Below, one piece after another: positions 1-7,351 of a DNA stretch of 33,386 nt. The first letter of the stretch is position 1, and the number at the start of each line of letters is the position of its first letter. The DNA is from CAZTXD01 sp964617995 (lineage in GTDB: Bacteria; Actinomycetota; Acidimicrobiia; Spongiisociales; ZC4RG35). Below the pieces are notes generated by a model, which ran no database searches, had not been told where the DNA came from, and saw only the letters and a list, made by a program, of their open reading frames with translations. The stretch spans positions 1 to 33,386 of the forward strand of contig CAZTXD010000023.1 of NCBI GenBank assembly GCA_964617995.1. Direction: 5' to 3'. Made by a program: the position numbers and the translations under genes.

Positions 1-105
1 TTGCCGAGTGCTCCACCAATGCGTCGATGACGGAGTCCTCGAGTGAGGCGACGTCTCGCGCAGGCCCTCGCCAGCTTCGTCACTTGATCCGGGCCTGGCC
101 CTGCC

Positions 106-855
106 TCACTCGGACCCGAGCAGGTTCGCCCCGTCGAGATCCACGATGTCGCCGTCCTCGAAGAGCGCCCCCACCTCGAGGCCGAGGTGCCGCCGGTAGA
201 GAGCGGCGGGAATGCCGATGTCGGCGAGAAGCAGCTTCGTCTCCCCGCCGGAGAGGAGACCCGCCTTGGGGAGAGCCAGTGTGACTATGACGGCGGGTTC
301 TATGTGGGGGATATGCCCATGACCGGTGGTGGCGTCGACACCGGACGGCACATCCAGGGAGATCACCGGCCGTTGGGCACTCCTGGTCCAGGCGATTAGC
401 TCGGCCGTCCTGCCCCTGGGAGCGGCCCGAAGGCCATAGCCGACCAGACCATCGACGATGACCTCGCCGTGAGCGGCGTCCGGATCCTGGGCGAACGGAA
501 CGCCCATGGCACCGAGGGTGGCCGCCTGATGAGCTGCGGCGCCGACGAGGTCGCCGACCGGCCTGTCCAGGATCACCGTCGGCTCCATGCCGAAGCCCAC
601 GAGCCGGCGGGCGCACACCAGGGCACCCCCACCGTTCCCGCCACCTCCGGCCAGGACCGCTGCGCCGGTTCCCCGACGGACTCTGCTCCTCACGACGCGT
701 GCAAGCGCCCCGCCTGCGTTCTCCATCATCTGCAGGAGACCGATTCCGTACTCATCCACGGCCAGCTCGTCGACCCGCGCCATCTGGGCTCCGGTAACGG
801 TGGGAACGTCCCCTCTCACGACCGGGAAGTCCTCCCCCTCATCGATTCCGATCAT
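106..855 (-). CDS. nnrE: NAD(P)H-hydrate epimerase, stand-alone YjeF_N domain
   Basis: A 249-residue protein of the YjeF N-terminal family, which interconverts R and S forms of damaged, hydrated NAD(P)H so that a separate dehydratase can repair it. Seen in the sequence: the N-terminal MMENAGGAL segment (about residues 43-51), a glycine-rich nucleotide loop GGGGNGGGALVCARRL (70-85) and the VDGLVGYGL segment with Asp135, the position of the catalytic acid in the family. The usual NNGGDG loop reads GNGGGA here, a variation I associate with stand-alone archaeal and actinobacterial members. Many bacterial proteins are about 500 residues because the NnrD dehydratase is fused on; that half is absent and no NnrD lies nearby. 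The ATG overlaps the ccdA stop by four bases (ATGA), so the two are probably translated together, though their functions are not obviously linked. Confidence 0.85.
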   Translation of the reverse strand: MIGIDEGEDFPVVRGDVPTVTGAQMARVDELAVDEYGIGLLQMMENAGGALARVVRSRVRRGTGAAVLAGGGGNGGGALVCARRLVGFGMEPTVILDRPVGDLVGAAAHQAATLGAMGVPFAQDPDAAHGEVIVDGLVGYGLRAAPRGRTAELIAWTRSAQRPVISLDVPSGVDATTGHGHIPHIEPAVIVTLALPKAGLLSGGETKLLLADIGIPAALYRRHLGLEVGALFEDGDIVDLDGANLLGSE

Positions 856-1736
856 GGAGACCGGCTCTTGGACGCACCACTTGGAACTGCCGACTCACCC
901 GCCTCGGCCGGGTCCGGCCCCCGCCGGCGTCGCGTTTCGAACCCGAACCAGATCAGCACGGCGACGAGCATGACACCTGCCACCACAGGGACGTTGCGCC
1001 CGACGAACCCCGTGATGGAGGCGGACACCTCATCGACCCAGCGGACCAGCGTGTTGGAGCCCAATGCCAAAGCACCCACCGACAGCACCGTCGCCCAGTA
1101 CCACACGATGAATGCCCCCGCCGCCAGCATGACCCATCCCGAGACGAGGTCGATGCGACGCCCCAGCGACCGCATCCGATCCACGACGGATCGCCGGCCT
1201 CCTGCGACGACGACGGTGAGGCCGCTGACCACGATGGCCATCCCCAGGCCGTAGGTCAGGAATATGAGCACCGCCTGGGAGGCGGAGGAGGCTGCGACCG
1301 CGGTACCGACGAGGCTGAGGAAGATGGGGAGCGTGCACGACAGCGACGCCACGGCATAGGCAACGCCGAACACGAACACTCCCTTGATCGACGACTCCCG
1401 ACGCACCCGCGAGGGTCCGGGCAGGTAGGGCAGGAGACGCTTGCCGAGGATCTGGCCGATACCCACGATCACGAGCCCTGCTCCCACGACCAGCGCCAAC
1501 CAGGGGATCGCCGTCACGATCGCCCGGAAACCGACGGCTACCAGCGTTCCTGCCAGGGCGAAGACGGCCAGGAAGCCCGCCGAGACCGACAACGCCACCG
1601 TTGCCGCGCTCCTCTTCGACCCTCCCGAGTCCTCGGCGAGGAAAAAGCCCAGGTACGCAGGGAGCATGGCGAACCCGCACGGGTTGACCGTCGCCACCAT
1701 GCCGGCTGCCAGGGCCGCGGACAGTATCGCCGTCAT
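852..1736 (-). CDS. ccdA: CcdA/DsbD-type thiol-reducing membrane protein
   Basis: A 294-residue polytopic membrane protein of the CcdA family, which carries electrons from cytoplasmic thioredoxin across the membrane to extracytoplasmic thioredoxin-like proteins, for example for cytochrome c assembly. Two conserved cysteines sit in their usual settings: Cys20 in NPCGFAMLPAYLG and Cys134 in ASLSCTLPIF. About six hydrophobic segments are followed by a charged Arg-rich tail. I start at ATG 1736, not at an in-frame codon 51 bases upstream, because GGAAGGG lies 7 bases before it and the first hydrophobic segment begins at once. Likely clients in this window are the TlpA-type protein at 11041 and the membrane-anchored cytochrome c at 3916. 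The 3' end overlaps nnrE. Confidence 0.9.
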   Translation of the reverse strand: MTAILSAALAAGMVATVNPCGFAMLPAYLGFFLAEDSGGSKRSAATVALSVSAGFLAVFALAGTLVAVGFRAIVTAIPWLALVVGAGLVIVGIGQILGKRLLPYLPGPSRVRRESSIKGVFVFGVAYAVASLSCTLPIFLSLVGTAVAASSASQAVLIFLTYGLGMAIVVSGLTVVVAGGRRSVVDRMRSLGRRIDLVSGWVMLAAGAFIVWYWATVLSVGALALGSNTLVRWVDEVSASITGFVGRNVPVVAGVMLVAVLIWFGFETRRRRGPDPAEAGESAVPSGASKSRSP

Positions 1737-1772
1737 GCCGGTTCCCTTCCGTGGAGGTGTGTGATGGAGGAA

Positions 1773-1799
1773 CCCGGCTTGCGACACGGCTCAGCCGGG
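1773..1799. repeat. Hairpin-forming inverted repeat between thiamine enzyme and ccdA
   Basis: Perfect 7-base arms CCCGGCT (1773-1779) and AGCCGGG (1793-1799) with a 13-base loop lie between the stop of the Rieske-thiamine gene and the ccdA start. On the minus strand it could act as an intrinsic terminator or attenuator, but no T-rich tract follows, so the role is uncertain. Confidence 0.35.
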
Positions 1800-1801
1800 A
1801 T

Positions 1802-1817
1802 TGTCGGCTTGGCGACG
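1802..1817. promoter_or_regulatory. Imperfect TGTCGG-N4-GCGACG operator-like site upstream of ccdA
   Basis: TGTCGGCTTGGCGACG matches the palindrome found at 7327 and 9770 with a full left half and a partly matching right half (CGAC conserved). It lies about 66 bases before the ccdA start and just outside the end of the upstream gene. Its role is inferred only from its similarity to the better copies. Confidence 0.3.
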
Positions 1818-1836
1818 ATTCGGCGGGTCCGGCGCG

Positions 1837-3786
1837 TCAGACCAGCAGCGGGTCGCTGATCACCTCCACCAGGGACGGTCCGTCATGTGCCAGCGCCGCG
1901 GCCACCGCCGGCTCCAGCTCCTGGCGGCGCGTGACCCTGACACCGAGGGCTCCGCACAGCTCGGCGAAGCGGGAGAAGTCGGGGTTGTGCAGCCCCGTCT
2001 GCCAGACGTCGTAGGCGGACGACGTCTGCTCCTTGCTGATCTTGGCCAGCTCACTGTTGTTCAGAAGCACATGGGTGATGTCCATTCCGTAACGGACGGC
2101 GGTGGTCAGCTCCATGGCGTACTGGCCGAACCCACCGTCCCCGCTGACGGCGACCACCGGCCGCTCCCCTCCCACCGCCGCCCACGCTCCCATCGCCGCC
2201 GGGAACCCGAAGCCGATCGAGCCGAGATAACCGGACATCAGCACGGTCTGGTCCTGCGCTTCGAAGTAGCGGCCGAACGAGTAGGCGTTGTTGCCGACGT
2301 CCACACACACGACGGCGTTCGGGGGAAGGCACTCGGTCAACGTGGCGAATGTGGCCGCCGACGAGAGTCCGCCTTCCCTGTCGTCGCCGACCCGGCTGGA
2401 CTTCTCGTCGCGCCAGATCCGCCATCGTTCTGCCACCTCGTCCCGCTGATCCGTCCAGGCCGCCGACGAAGGCAGGGCGCCGGCGATGGCGTCGGCTGCG
2501 ACGGAGACATGCGCCAGCATGGGGACCTCGACGCCGTGAAACCGCCCCAGCGCCTGTGGATCGAAGTCCACCTGGATGATCGGCTTGTATGGGGCGATGC
2601 CGGTGTGGTTGGAGAAAGACGCACCGAACACGATCAGGAGATCGGCCTCGTTCATGAACCAGCTGGCGATCGGGGTCCCGGATCGCCCCAACACGCCACA
2701 GCCGAGGGGATGTCGGTCGGAGATCAGTCCCTTGGCCTTGAAGGTCGTGGCCACCGGGGCGCTCATTCTCTCGGCCAGTGCCGTGATCGAGCCCATGGCG
2801 TAACGTGCGCCCGCACCCACGACGACCATCGGCCGACGGGCATCGGTGATCCTCTTGACGGCCTCGGTCAACACCGCCTCGGGTGGACTCACCTCTCTGT
2901 CGGCCACCCTGCCCGCGGGCGAGCCGGCCGGAGCGTCTCCTGCCTCGATCACCTGGACCTCGTCGGGAAAGACGAGGTGGGCGACGTCCCGTTCTATCAA
3001 CGCCGTCTTGCAGGCGATGCTCATCAGCTCGGCGTGGTCAGAGCCCACCTGTACGGTCTGGGAGTAGCGGGCGACGTCCTGGAAGGCGGCACCCAGATCG
3101 GCGTCCTGGAAGGCGCCGCGACCCCTTGTCTTCGACGGCACCTGGCCGGAGAGGGCCAGTACGGGAGCACGATCGGTCTTGGCGTCGTAGAGCCCGGTCA
3201 GCAGGTTGGTGGATCCCGGGCCGGCGATGGCGAAGCAAGCCGCCGGCCGCCCGGTGAGCTTCCCGTAGGCCGAGGCGGCGAAGGAAGCCGCCCCCTCGTG
3301 GCGTATCCCGAAGTAGCGCAGATCGCCCCGCTGCTCCGCCACTCGCAGGGCGTCGGCCAGACCCAGATTGGAGTGGCCGACCATGCCGAAGACGGCGTTG
3401 ACTCCCCAGTTGACCATCGTCTCGACCATCACATCGGAGACTGTGCGCGGGCGACCGACCTCGGGCGGAAGAGCGACATAGACGCCGTCGGCGCGCACCT
3501 CGGTGGCGAAACAGGTCACCGCGTCCGAGAACCCCTCCGGGGGCCGTCCGTCCAGGGGGTCGTAGTCGTAGCCGTGCCACGGGCAGCGCAGCCATCCCTT
3601 CTCGATCGATCCTTCCCCCAGCGGACCCCCCTGGTGGGGGCAGCGACCGTCGAGGCAGCCATAACGTCCCCGATGATGTGTCAGCGCCAGCGATCGCCTT
3701 CCCACCACCACCGTCTTGACCCGACCCTCAGCCAGCTCTTCGAGTCCCGCCACCTTGTGCCATTCGACCGTTCCCTCGGCAACCAC
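1837..3786 (-). CDS. Rieske [2Fe-2S] domain fused to a pyruvate-oxidase-like thiamine diphosphate enzyme
   Basis: A 649-residue two-part protein. Residues 1-110 form a Rieske ferredoxin domain with both cluster motifs, CPH (Cys49, His51) and CPWH (Cys68, His71). Residues 112-649 are a complete thiamine diphosphate enzyme: an N-terminal domain with the catalytic Glu164 in RHEGAASFAASAY, a middle domain of the FAD-binding type found in pyruvate oxidases (about 300-440), and a C-terminal cofactor domain with GDG at 549-551 and NN at 576-577. The body looks most like PoxB-type pyruvate oxidases or dehydrogenases and not acetolactate synthase, but the substrate cannot be read from sequence. I see no PoxB-like C-terminal lipid-binding tail. 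The Rieske domain is a plausible acceptor for electrons from the thiamine intermediate (inference). The GTG start has AGGAG 11 bases upstream. It lies downstream of the cytochrome c gene on the same strand. Confidence 0.85.
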   Translation of the reverse strand: MVAEGTVEWHKVAGLEELAEGRVKTVVVGRRSLALTHHRGRYGCLDGRCPHQGGPLGEGSIEKGWLRCPWHGYDYDPLDGRPPEGFSDAVTCFATEVRADGVYVALPPEVGRPRTVSDVMVETMVNWGVNAVFGMVGHSNLGLADALRVAEQRGDLRYFGIRHEGAASFAASAYGKLTGRPAACFAIAGPGSTNLLTGLYDAKTDRAPVLALSGQVPSKTRGRGAFQDADLGAAFQDVARYSQTVQVGSDHAELMSIACKTALIERDVAHLVFPDEVQVIEAGDAPAGSPAGRVADREVSPPEAVLTEAVKRITDARRPMVVVGAGARYAMGSITALAERMSAPVATTFKAKGLISDRHPLGCGVLGRSGTPIASWFMNEADLLIVFGASFSNHTGIAPYKPIIQVDFDPQALGRFHGVEVPMLAHVSVAADAIAGALPSSAAWTDQRDEVAERWRIWRDEKSSRVGDDREGGLSSAATFATLTECLPPNAVVCVDVGNNAYSFGRYFEAQDQTVLMSGYLGSIGFGFPAAMGAWAAVGGERPVVAVSGDGGFGQYAMELTTAVRYGMDITHVLLNNSELAKISKEQTSSAYDVWQTGLHNPDFSRFAELCGALGVRVTRRQELEPAVAAALAHDGPSLVEVISDPLLV

Positions 3787-3915
3787 GTTCTACGACTCTC
3801 CTCTCGACAGGCGCCAGGACGAGATTCAAACCCGTTCTCGGTTACCCGTCCGGTTCCATTGTCTGGTATCCGACACACTCGAGCAGCCAGAGACAACGAT
3901 ATTCGGTCGATGCCC

Positions 3916-4278
3916 TCAGGGTCGTCCGGCCAGGCCCGACCATACGAAGTGGGCGACGGCGTCGATCTCGTCGGGGTCCAGCCTCGTCTCGAAGCCGGGC
4001 ATGGCGCCGGGCACGCCGGCGGCGACGAATGTGGCTACCTCGTCGGGTCCGTCGAAACGACCGAGCGCGCCCTCTCCCGCCAGGGGGGGACCCGCGCCTC
4101 CCCCGCCGGAGGGGCCATGACAAGCCGAGCATCTCGCGGCGAAGAGCTCGGCGCCGACGGCGGTATCGGGCTGCGCACCGGATGGCTGCGCGGGAGTAGC
4201 GGTGTACAGCATGACGACGGTCACCGCGGTCGCAACGGCCGTCAGCACTTCGATGAGATCGACCAGGCGCTTGAACAT
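3916..4278 (-). CDS. Small membrane-anchored class I cytochrome c
   Basis: A 120-residue monohaem cytochrome c. One hydrophobic anchor lies at residues 7-25, then a Pro/Ala linker, then the haem-binding CSACH (Cys50, Cys53, His54). The probable axial Met is Met93 in GAMPGF. The last helix, DEIDAVAHFVWS, is typical of CccA/CccB-like cytochromes. The ATG shares one base with the stop of the DUF6529 gene (TGATG at 4276-4280), which fixes the start and implies coupled translation. The reading frame stays open upstream, but that part only shadows DUF6529. The protein should face outside the cytoplasm and exchange electrons with the neighbouring membrane protein, the cupredoxin or the respiratory chain (inference). 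Confidence 0.88.
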   Translation of the reverse strand: MFKRLVDLIEVLTAVATAVTVVMLYTATPAQPSGAQPDTAVGAELFAARCSACHGPSGGGGAGPPLAGEGALGRFDGPDEVATFVAAGVPGAMPGFETRLDPDEIDAVAHFVWSGLAGRP

Positions 4279-4835
4279 CAGATCCCCGGGAACGCCACGT
4301 TGGTGAAGAACCACAGCGAGCTGGTCAGCCACAGGGCCACCAGCACGGTGAACACCACCCCGCCCACCAGCGGCAACCCCCATGAAGGTCCGCCGTGGCT
4401 GCGAACCAGGATCATCTTCGCCGCGAAGGCCCCGTAGAAGAGACAGCCCAACACGGAATGGGCGAAGCGGCGGATCTGGGAGAAGTCCGGTTCGAAGCCC
4501 AGTGCCCAGAGGCAGTGGAAGGCGACGGGGAGACTCAAGGCGAAGGCGAGCGTGCCCGAGAGCCGATGGGCATCTCCCCACCAGGAAGGCATGACCCGGG
4601 GGCGCTCGACCCTTCCCCACATGCGTAGCGCCGAGTAGAGCTGGAAAGAGGCGAGGAGGAGGATGAGGGTGGTCGACCACGCCTTGAAACTGAGAGTGTT
4701 GGAGAAGAAGAGCGAGATGGTCTGCTGGCCTGCCGGGTCGTGGACCGAGCCGTAGGTGCCCGCCGCTACCGCCACCCCACTACCTACGCCGAGAGCGATC
4801 CAGAGGGAGCGGGACGACGTGGCGAGAGCGGACAT
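4278..4835 (-). CDS. DUF6529-type four-helix membrane protein, probable haem b carrier
   Basis: A 185-residue integral membrane protein with about four or five hydrophobic segments (roughly residues 11-29, 54-70, 91-109, 126-144 and 155-175). It resembles the DUF6529 family, which has no assigned function that I know of. Histidines lie within or next to the helices: His90 (GDAHRLSG), His107 (VAFHCLW) and His126 (RRFAHSVLG). This pattern is expected for bis-His haem b in small cytochrome b561-like proteins, so a transmembrane electron-carrier role is plausible but inferred. It directly precedes the cytochrome c gene with a one-base overlap, and follows the DUF3179 gene by 51 bases. No clear Shine-Dalgarno is present; TAGCTT about 18 bases before the ATG could be a -10 box giving a very short leader. 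Confidence 0.75.
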   Translation of the reverse strand: MSALATSSRSLWIALGVGSGVAVAAGTYGSVHDPAGQQTISLFFSNTLSFKAWSTTLILLLASFQLYSALRMWGRVERPRVMPSWWGDAHRLSGTLAFALSLPVAFHCLWALGFEPDFSQIRRFAHSVLGCLFYGAFAAKMILVRSHGGPSWGLPLVGGVVFTVLVALWLTSSLWFFTNVAFPGI

Positions 4836-4886
4836 GACGCACCCGACAAGCTAGCCGTTCTCGGCGATGATCGTCGCCCTGGCCGG

Positions 4887-5909
4887 TCAGGGGACCCATA
4901 CCCTTCCGTCGGGCCAGAACCTGTCGAAGTCACGCGGGAACGCGGTGAATCCGGGCAGTAAGCCGAGTGCCTCACCCGCGAGGGGACCCTCCAAGCCGAT
5001 GCTGCGGGTCGGGTCCCATACGGTGCCGGTCTCACGGTCGATGAGACGGGAGTCCTCGATGGCGAGAGTGAGGACCTCGTCGTCGAGGCGGCGCGCCATG
5101 ACCGACCAGCTCTGCTCGTCCTCTGGATCGATGACCACGGCTATCTCGGTGCCGGCCACGACATCGTTGACCACTCCGGCGGTTCTCAGGTCGGGCACCG
5201 GATAGGCAACGACCTCGGCACCGAAGTCGACGACGATGGCCATTCGGTGGAGGCTGAAGCGAGACACACCGCCGGGGGCGTCGAGGGCCAACGTTTCGGG
5301 ATGGCGGGCCCGCCAGGAAGCCCACTCGGTCAGGGTCGAGCTCATCAGGTCGAACTGCTCTCCCTCGCGCGGCCCCAGGATGGCTCGACCGAGCGGCTGG
5401 CTCCACACGCTTCCCGTGTCGTGATCCCACCATGTCATGGCGTTGCCCCACAGAGCGCCCTGGTTACCCAACACCAGTTCCTGGCCTTCGAGCTCTCGGC
5501 GATGGACCATCGCCGTCGCGCACAGCGGTCACCAGGTGACGAGCACCGGCGTACGTGCGATTGAGTCGATGACCATCTCCCGTCGGTTGAGAAAGCTCAC
5601 CGGATACGCCTTCGCTTCTCCCTCTTTCGTCACACCGATGACGAGGGTCTCGTCGGGCCACCCCGCCTCTTCGGCCGCAACGAAGGCGGGATCGTAGATC
5701 GGCCGAATGGCGTCACGGGGCAGGAGCTGACGGAACCCGGCCGGGAGTTGCTCACCGGCGCGCACCGGGTCGTACACCGCCTCGGGATCTATCACGGACT
5801 CACCCACCTGGATCGGGCCGGGACCGGTGGGACGCCCAACGGACCAGAGCCCGAAGCCGACCAGGGCGGCCACCAGAACCACCACTACCGGGCCGACCCG
5901 ATCACCCAT
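4887..5909 (-). CDS. DUF3179 protein with in-frame TGA, candidate selenoprotein (Sec127)
   Basis: Read through one TGA at 5529-5531, this is a 340-residue DUF3179 protein. Residues 1-126 hold an N-terminal membrane anchor (about 7-25) and the segment ending AYPVSFLNRREMVIDSIA...LVTW. After the TGA the same frame continues PLCATAMVHRRELEGQ and on to the family's C-terminus. The paralogue at 9827 reads VTYCPLCNTAVSFVREIDG, so the TGA replaces the first Cys of CPLC, giving U127-P-L-C130. Both sides align to the paralogue without a gap. A perfect hairpin with a GGUC loop follows (5497-5515). I therefore favour selenocysteine over a broken gene; a nonsense mutation or sequencing error remains possible. 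Without recoding, annotation would give two fragments, 5529-5909 and 4887-5510. The function of DUF3179 is unknown; the U-x-x-C pair suggests thiol or metal redox chemistry. It lies between cupredoxin and DUF6529/cytochrome c genes. Confidence 0.75.
5497..5515 (-). promoter_or_regulatory. Candidate bacterial SECIS hairpin
   Basis: In the mRNA sense the sequence is CGGCGATGGTCCATCGCCG, a perfect inverted repeat centred on one T. It folds as a 7-bp stem with a GGUCC loop. Counting the U of UGA as 1, the loop GGUC falls at 24-27. From memory, the E. coli fdhF SECIS has GGUC at 22-25 in its apical loop. The paralogous Cys gene has no such hairpin at the same place. Confidence 0.65.
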
Positions 5910-5987
5910 GAGCCCGATGAAGTGAACAGAGAGGTGTAGTTCGCCATCACCGATGGAACGTCTCGAGCGTCGCCCCCACCGGCGGAA

Positions 5988-6003
5988 TGTCGCCTTGCGG
6001 ACA
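5988..6003. promoter_or_regulatory. Weak TGTC-N8-GACA operator-like site before the DUF3179 selenoprotein gene
   Basis: TGTCGCCTTGCGGACA has the outer TGTC and GACA of the 16-base palindrome seen elsewhere, but different inner bases. It lies in the 135-base gap between the cupredoxin stop and the DUF3179 start. Apart from this I see no clear promoter in the gap. Low confidence. Confidence 0.2.
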
Positions 6004-6044
6004 GTCGGTGTCGGACGGCGGCGACCGCCTCGAGCGCGCGTCTA

Positions 6045-6461
6045 TCAGGGCTGACCGACTGTGAGGGTGGCCTCCATGCCGGCCTCCAGGTGACCCGGAA
6101 TGGTGCAGACCACCTGGAATGTCCCCGGTTCGGAGGGTGCGGTGAAGCCTGCCTCCGTCGTCTCGCCCGCTTCCGCCCGGGCCACCGGTGCAACGTCGCC
6201 CAGCTCATCGGCGGAACTCACCCTTCCTCCCTCTGCAATGACCGCGAACGTGTGCTCGATCGTTCCCTGGTTTTCCAGCGTGAGTGTCACCGTCGAGCCG
6301 GTGGGCACCTCCCAGGCGTCGGGACTGAATTCGAACTCGGTCGCTTCCGCCGTGATCGCGACCGCAGCATCTTGCTCCTCCGCGGTCGGGGAAGTGGGGG
6401 CCGGCTGGCAGGCGGCTGCCAGCACCATCACCGCCGACCAGCACGCCACACGTCTACTCAC
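6045..6461 (-). CDS. Cupredoxin (type 1 copper) lipoprotein
   Basis: A 138-residue secreted blue-copper protein. The N-terminus is a lipoprotein signal with a lipobox ending at Cys18 (LAAAC), followed by a Pro/Thr/Glu linker. The beta-sandwich carries all four type 1 copper ligands in the usual order: His70 (IEHTF), then Cys119, His124 and Met129 in CTIPGHLEAGM. This plastocyanin/azurin-like arrangement shuttles single electrons outside the membrane. The GTG start has GGGGGAG very close upstream. It is the first gene of a minus-strand run leading to the DUF3179, DUF6529 and cytochrome c genes, which suggests a shared electron-transfer or copper-handling role (inference). Confidence 0.9.
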   Translation of the reverse strand: MSRRVACWSAVMVLAAACQPAPTSPTAEEQDAAVAITAEATEFEFSPDAWEVPTGSTVTLTLENQGTIEHTFAVIAEGGRVSSADELGDVAPVARAEAGETTEAGFTAPSEPGTFQVVCTIPGHLEAGMEATLTVGQP

Positions 6462-6560
6462 AGCTCCCCCGAGAGTCCTGTGCTGTCGGTCTGCTTCACC
6501 TCCGCCAATGTAACGAGGGTCCTGCGGTAATCACGAGGGTGTTCCGCCTCCCGCTGATTC

Positions 6561-6665
6561 AGAGGGCGCGCAAATAGGTGAGCCATCGTGCTGCGATTTC
6601 TGCCCGACACCAGGTGGTGTGGCTGGAGGAGGCTAGAACGCACGAGCTCTATTTGCGCGCCCTCT
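6561..6665. repeat. 105-bp element with 17-bp perfect terminal inverted repeats
   Basis: Arms AGAGGGCGCGCAAATAG (6561-6577) and CTATTTGCGCGCCCTCT (6649-6665) are exact complements 71 bases apart. The interior holds a smaller CACCA-GG-TGGTG palindrome. The right arm abuts the stop codon of the 6665-7315 gene. I see no target-site duplication. It could be a MITE-like remnant, a structured RNA or an unusual terminator. The rest of the 203-base gap 6462-6664 shows nothing else I can name. Confidence 0.6.
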
Positions 6666-7315
6666 CAGTTGCGGGGATTCTCGATGACCCATTCGCTCCA
6701 GTCGATGGCGTGCTCGTCCATACATTCGGCGACATCTCGGGACAGCGGCTCTGCCTCGATGTCGGTGACTTCCGACACGGCCGGATCCTCCACTTCCAGG
6801 AACCGACCGTGCTGCTCCGGCCTCGGATCCGGATAGTCCCAACCCCGTTCGCGAATGCACCTCGTCGTCTCGAGAGCGTGCTCGTTGAGCAGCCGCGCTT
6901 CATCCGGTCGATTGCCCGGGGACCATCCGTTGCCGGCCGCCTCACTGCACAGCAACGCGTACAGCTCTCGCTCGGTGTCCGATAGGTTGTCGAGACCGGG
7001 ATCGCCCAGTGCCTGTCCGACGTCATCGATGCACGCGTAATAGCGTTCGAACGCCTGGGGAATGTCCACCGCGAAGCCATCGGCTTCCCGCTCGAAGTCC
7101 TGGGGAACCTCCACGCCGTCAGGCAGCTCCGCCCGAGACCCGAAGTGCATCTGGGGGTTCAGCTCGTCCAGCACGCCACAAGCGGTGACCGTCAGGAGCA
7201 CGCCCCCCAACAGCACCGGCCAAAGCGGGTATCCGGGCCGGCGGGCCCTCCAGGATCCAAGGGTCAGCGGCGAATTCGGCATGCCCGAGACAGTCTCACC
7301 CGGCGACCCGGTCAT
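6665..7315 (-). CDS. Hypothetical lipoprotein
   Basis: A 216-residue protein that I do not recognise. A hydrophobic stretch at about residues 30-45 ends in LLTVTAC, a lipobox with Cys46. The N-terminal 28 residues look long for a signal peptide, so the true start may be Met12 (ATG at 7282). The mature part is acidic, with four well-separated cysteines (about 95, 123, 153 and 198) that could form disulfides, and conserved-looking CIDD and CIRERGWDYPDP segments. The CIRERG...P motif occurs in uncharacterised actinobacterial lipoproteins. A 16-base palindrome lies 12 bases before the upstream start. Confidence 0.6.
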   Translation of the reverse strand: MTGSPGETVSGMPNSPLTLGSWRARRPGYPLWPVLLGGVLLTVTACGVLDELNPQMHFGSRAELPDGVEVPQDFEREADGFAVDIPQAFERYYACIDDVGQALGDPGLDNLSDTERELYALLCSEAAGNGWSPGNRPDEARLLNEHALETTRCIRERGWDYPDPRPEQHGRFLEVEDPAVSEVTDIEAEPLSRDVAECMDEHAIDWSEWVIENPRN

Positions 7316-7326
7316 ACCGGGGCCAA

Positions 7327-7342
7327 TGTCGGCGATCCGACA
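7327..7342. promoter_or_regulatory. Perfect TGTCGG-N4-CCGACA palindrome
   Basis: TGTCGGCGATCCGACA has exact 6-base arms around a 4-base centre. It lies in the 36-base gap upstream of the hypothetical lipoprotein gene and is the best copy of a motif found at 9703, 9770 and, less well, 1802. The size and symmetry suit a dimeric regulator of the Crp/Fnr class; one is encoded at 11617 (inference). Confidence 0.5.
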
Positions 7343-7351
7343 CTGTCGGCC

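Noticed and set aside
1..105. Possible start of another minus-strand gene at the left edge (GTG at 83)
   Set aside because: Only 27 codons fit before the edge, no ribosome site is present, and another frame looks equally protein-like; it cannot be judged here.
1801..4437. Long open frame on the plus strand across the Rieske-thiamine, cytochrome c and DUF6529 genes
   Set aside because: It is antisense to genes with clear motifs, has low-complexity His/Arg/Gly-rich content typical of GC-rich shadow frames, and matches no family.
4887..5510. Separate 207-residue gene starting at ATG 5510
   Set aside because: It begins in mid-domain, just after the CPLC motif, with no ribosome site. It is better read as the part of the DUF3179 gene downstream of the recoded TGA.
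6755..6780. TGTCGG and CCGACA halves with a 6-base gap inside the hypothetical lipoprotein gene
   Set aside because: The spacing differs from the intergenic copies and it lies within coding sequence, so it was not counted as an operator.
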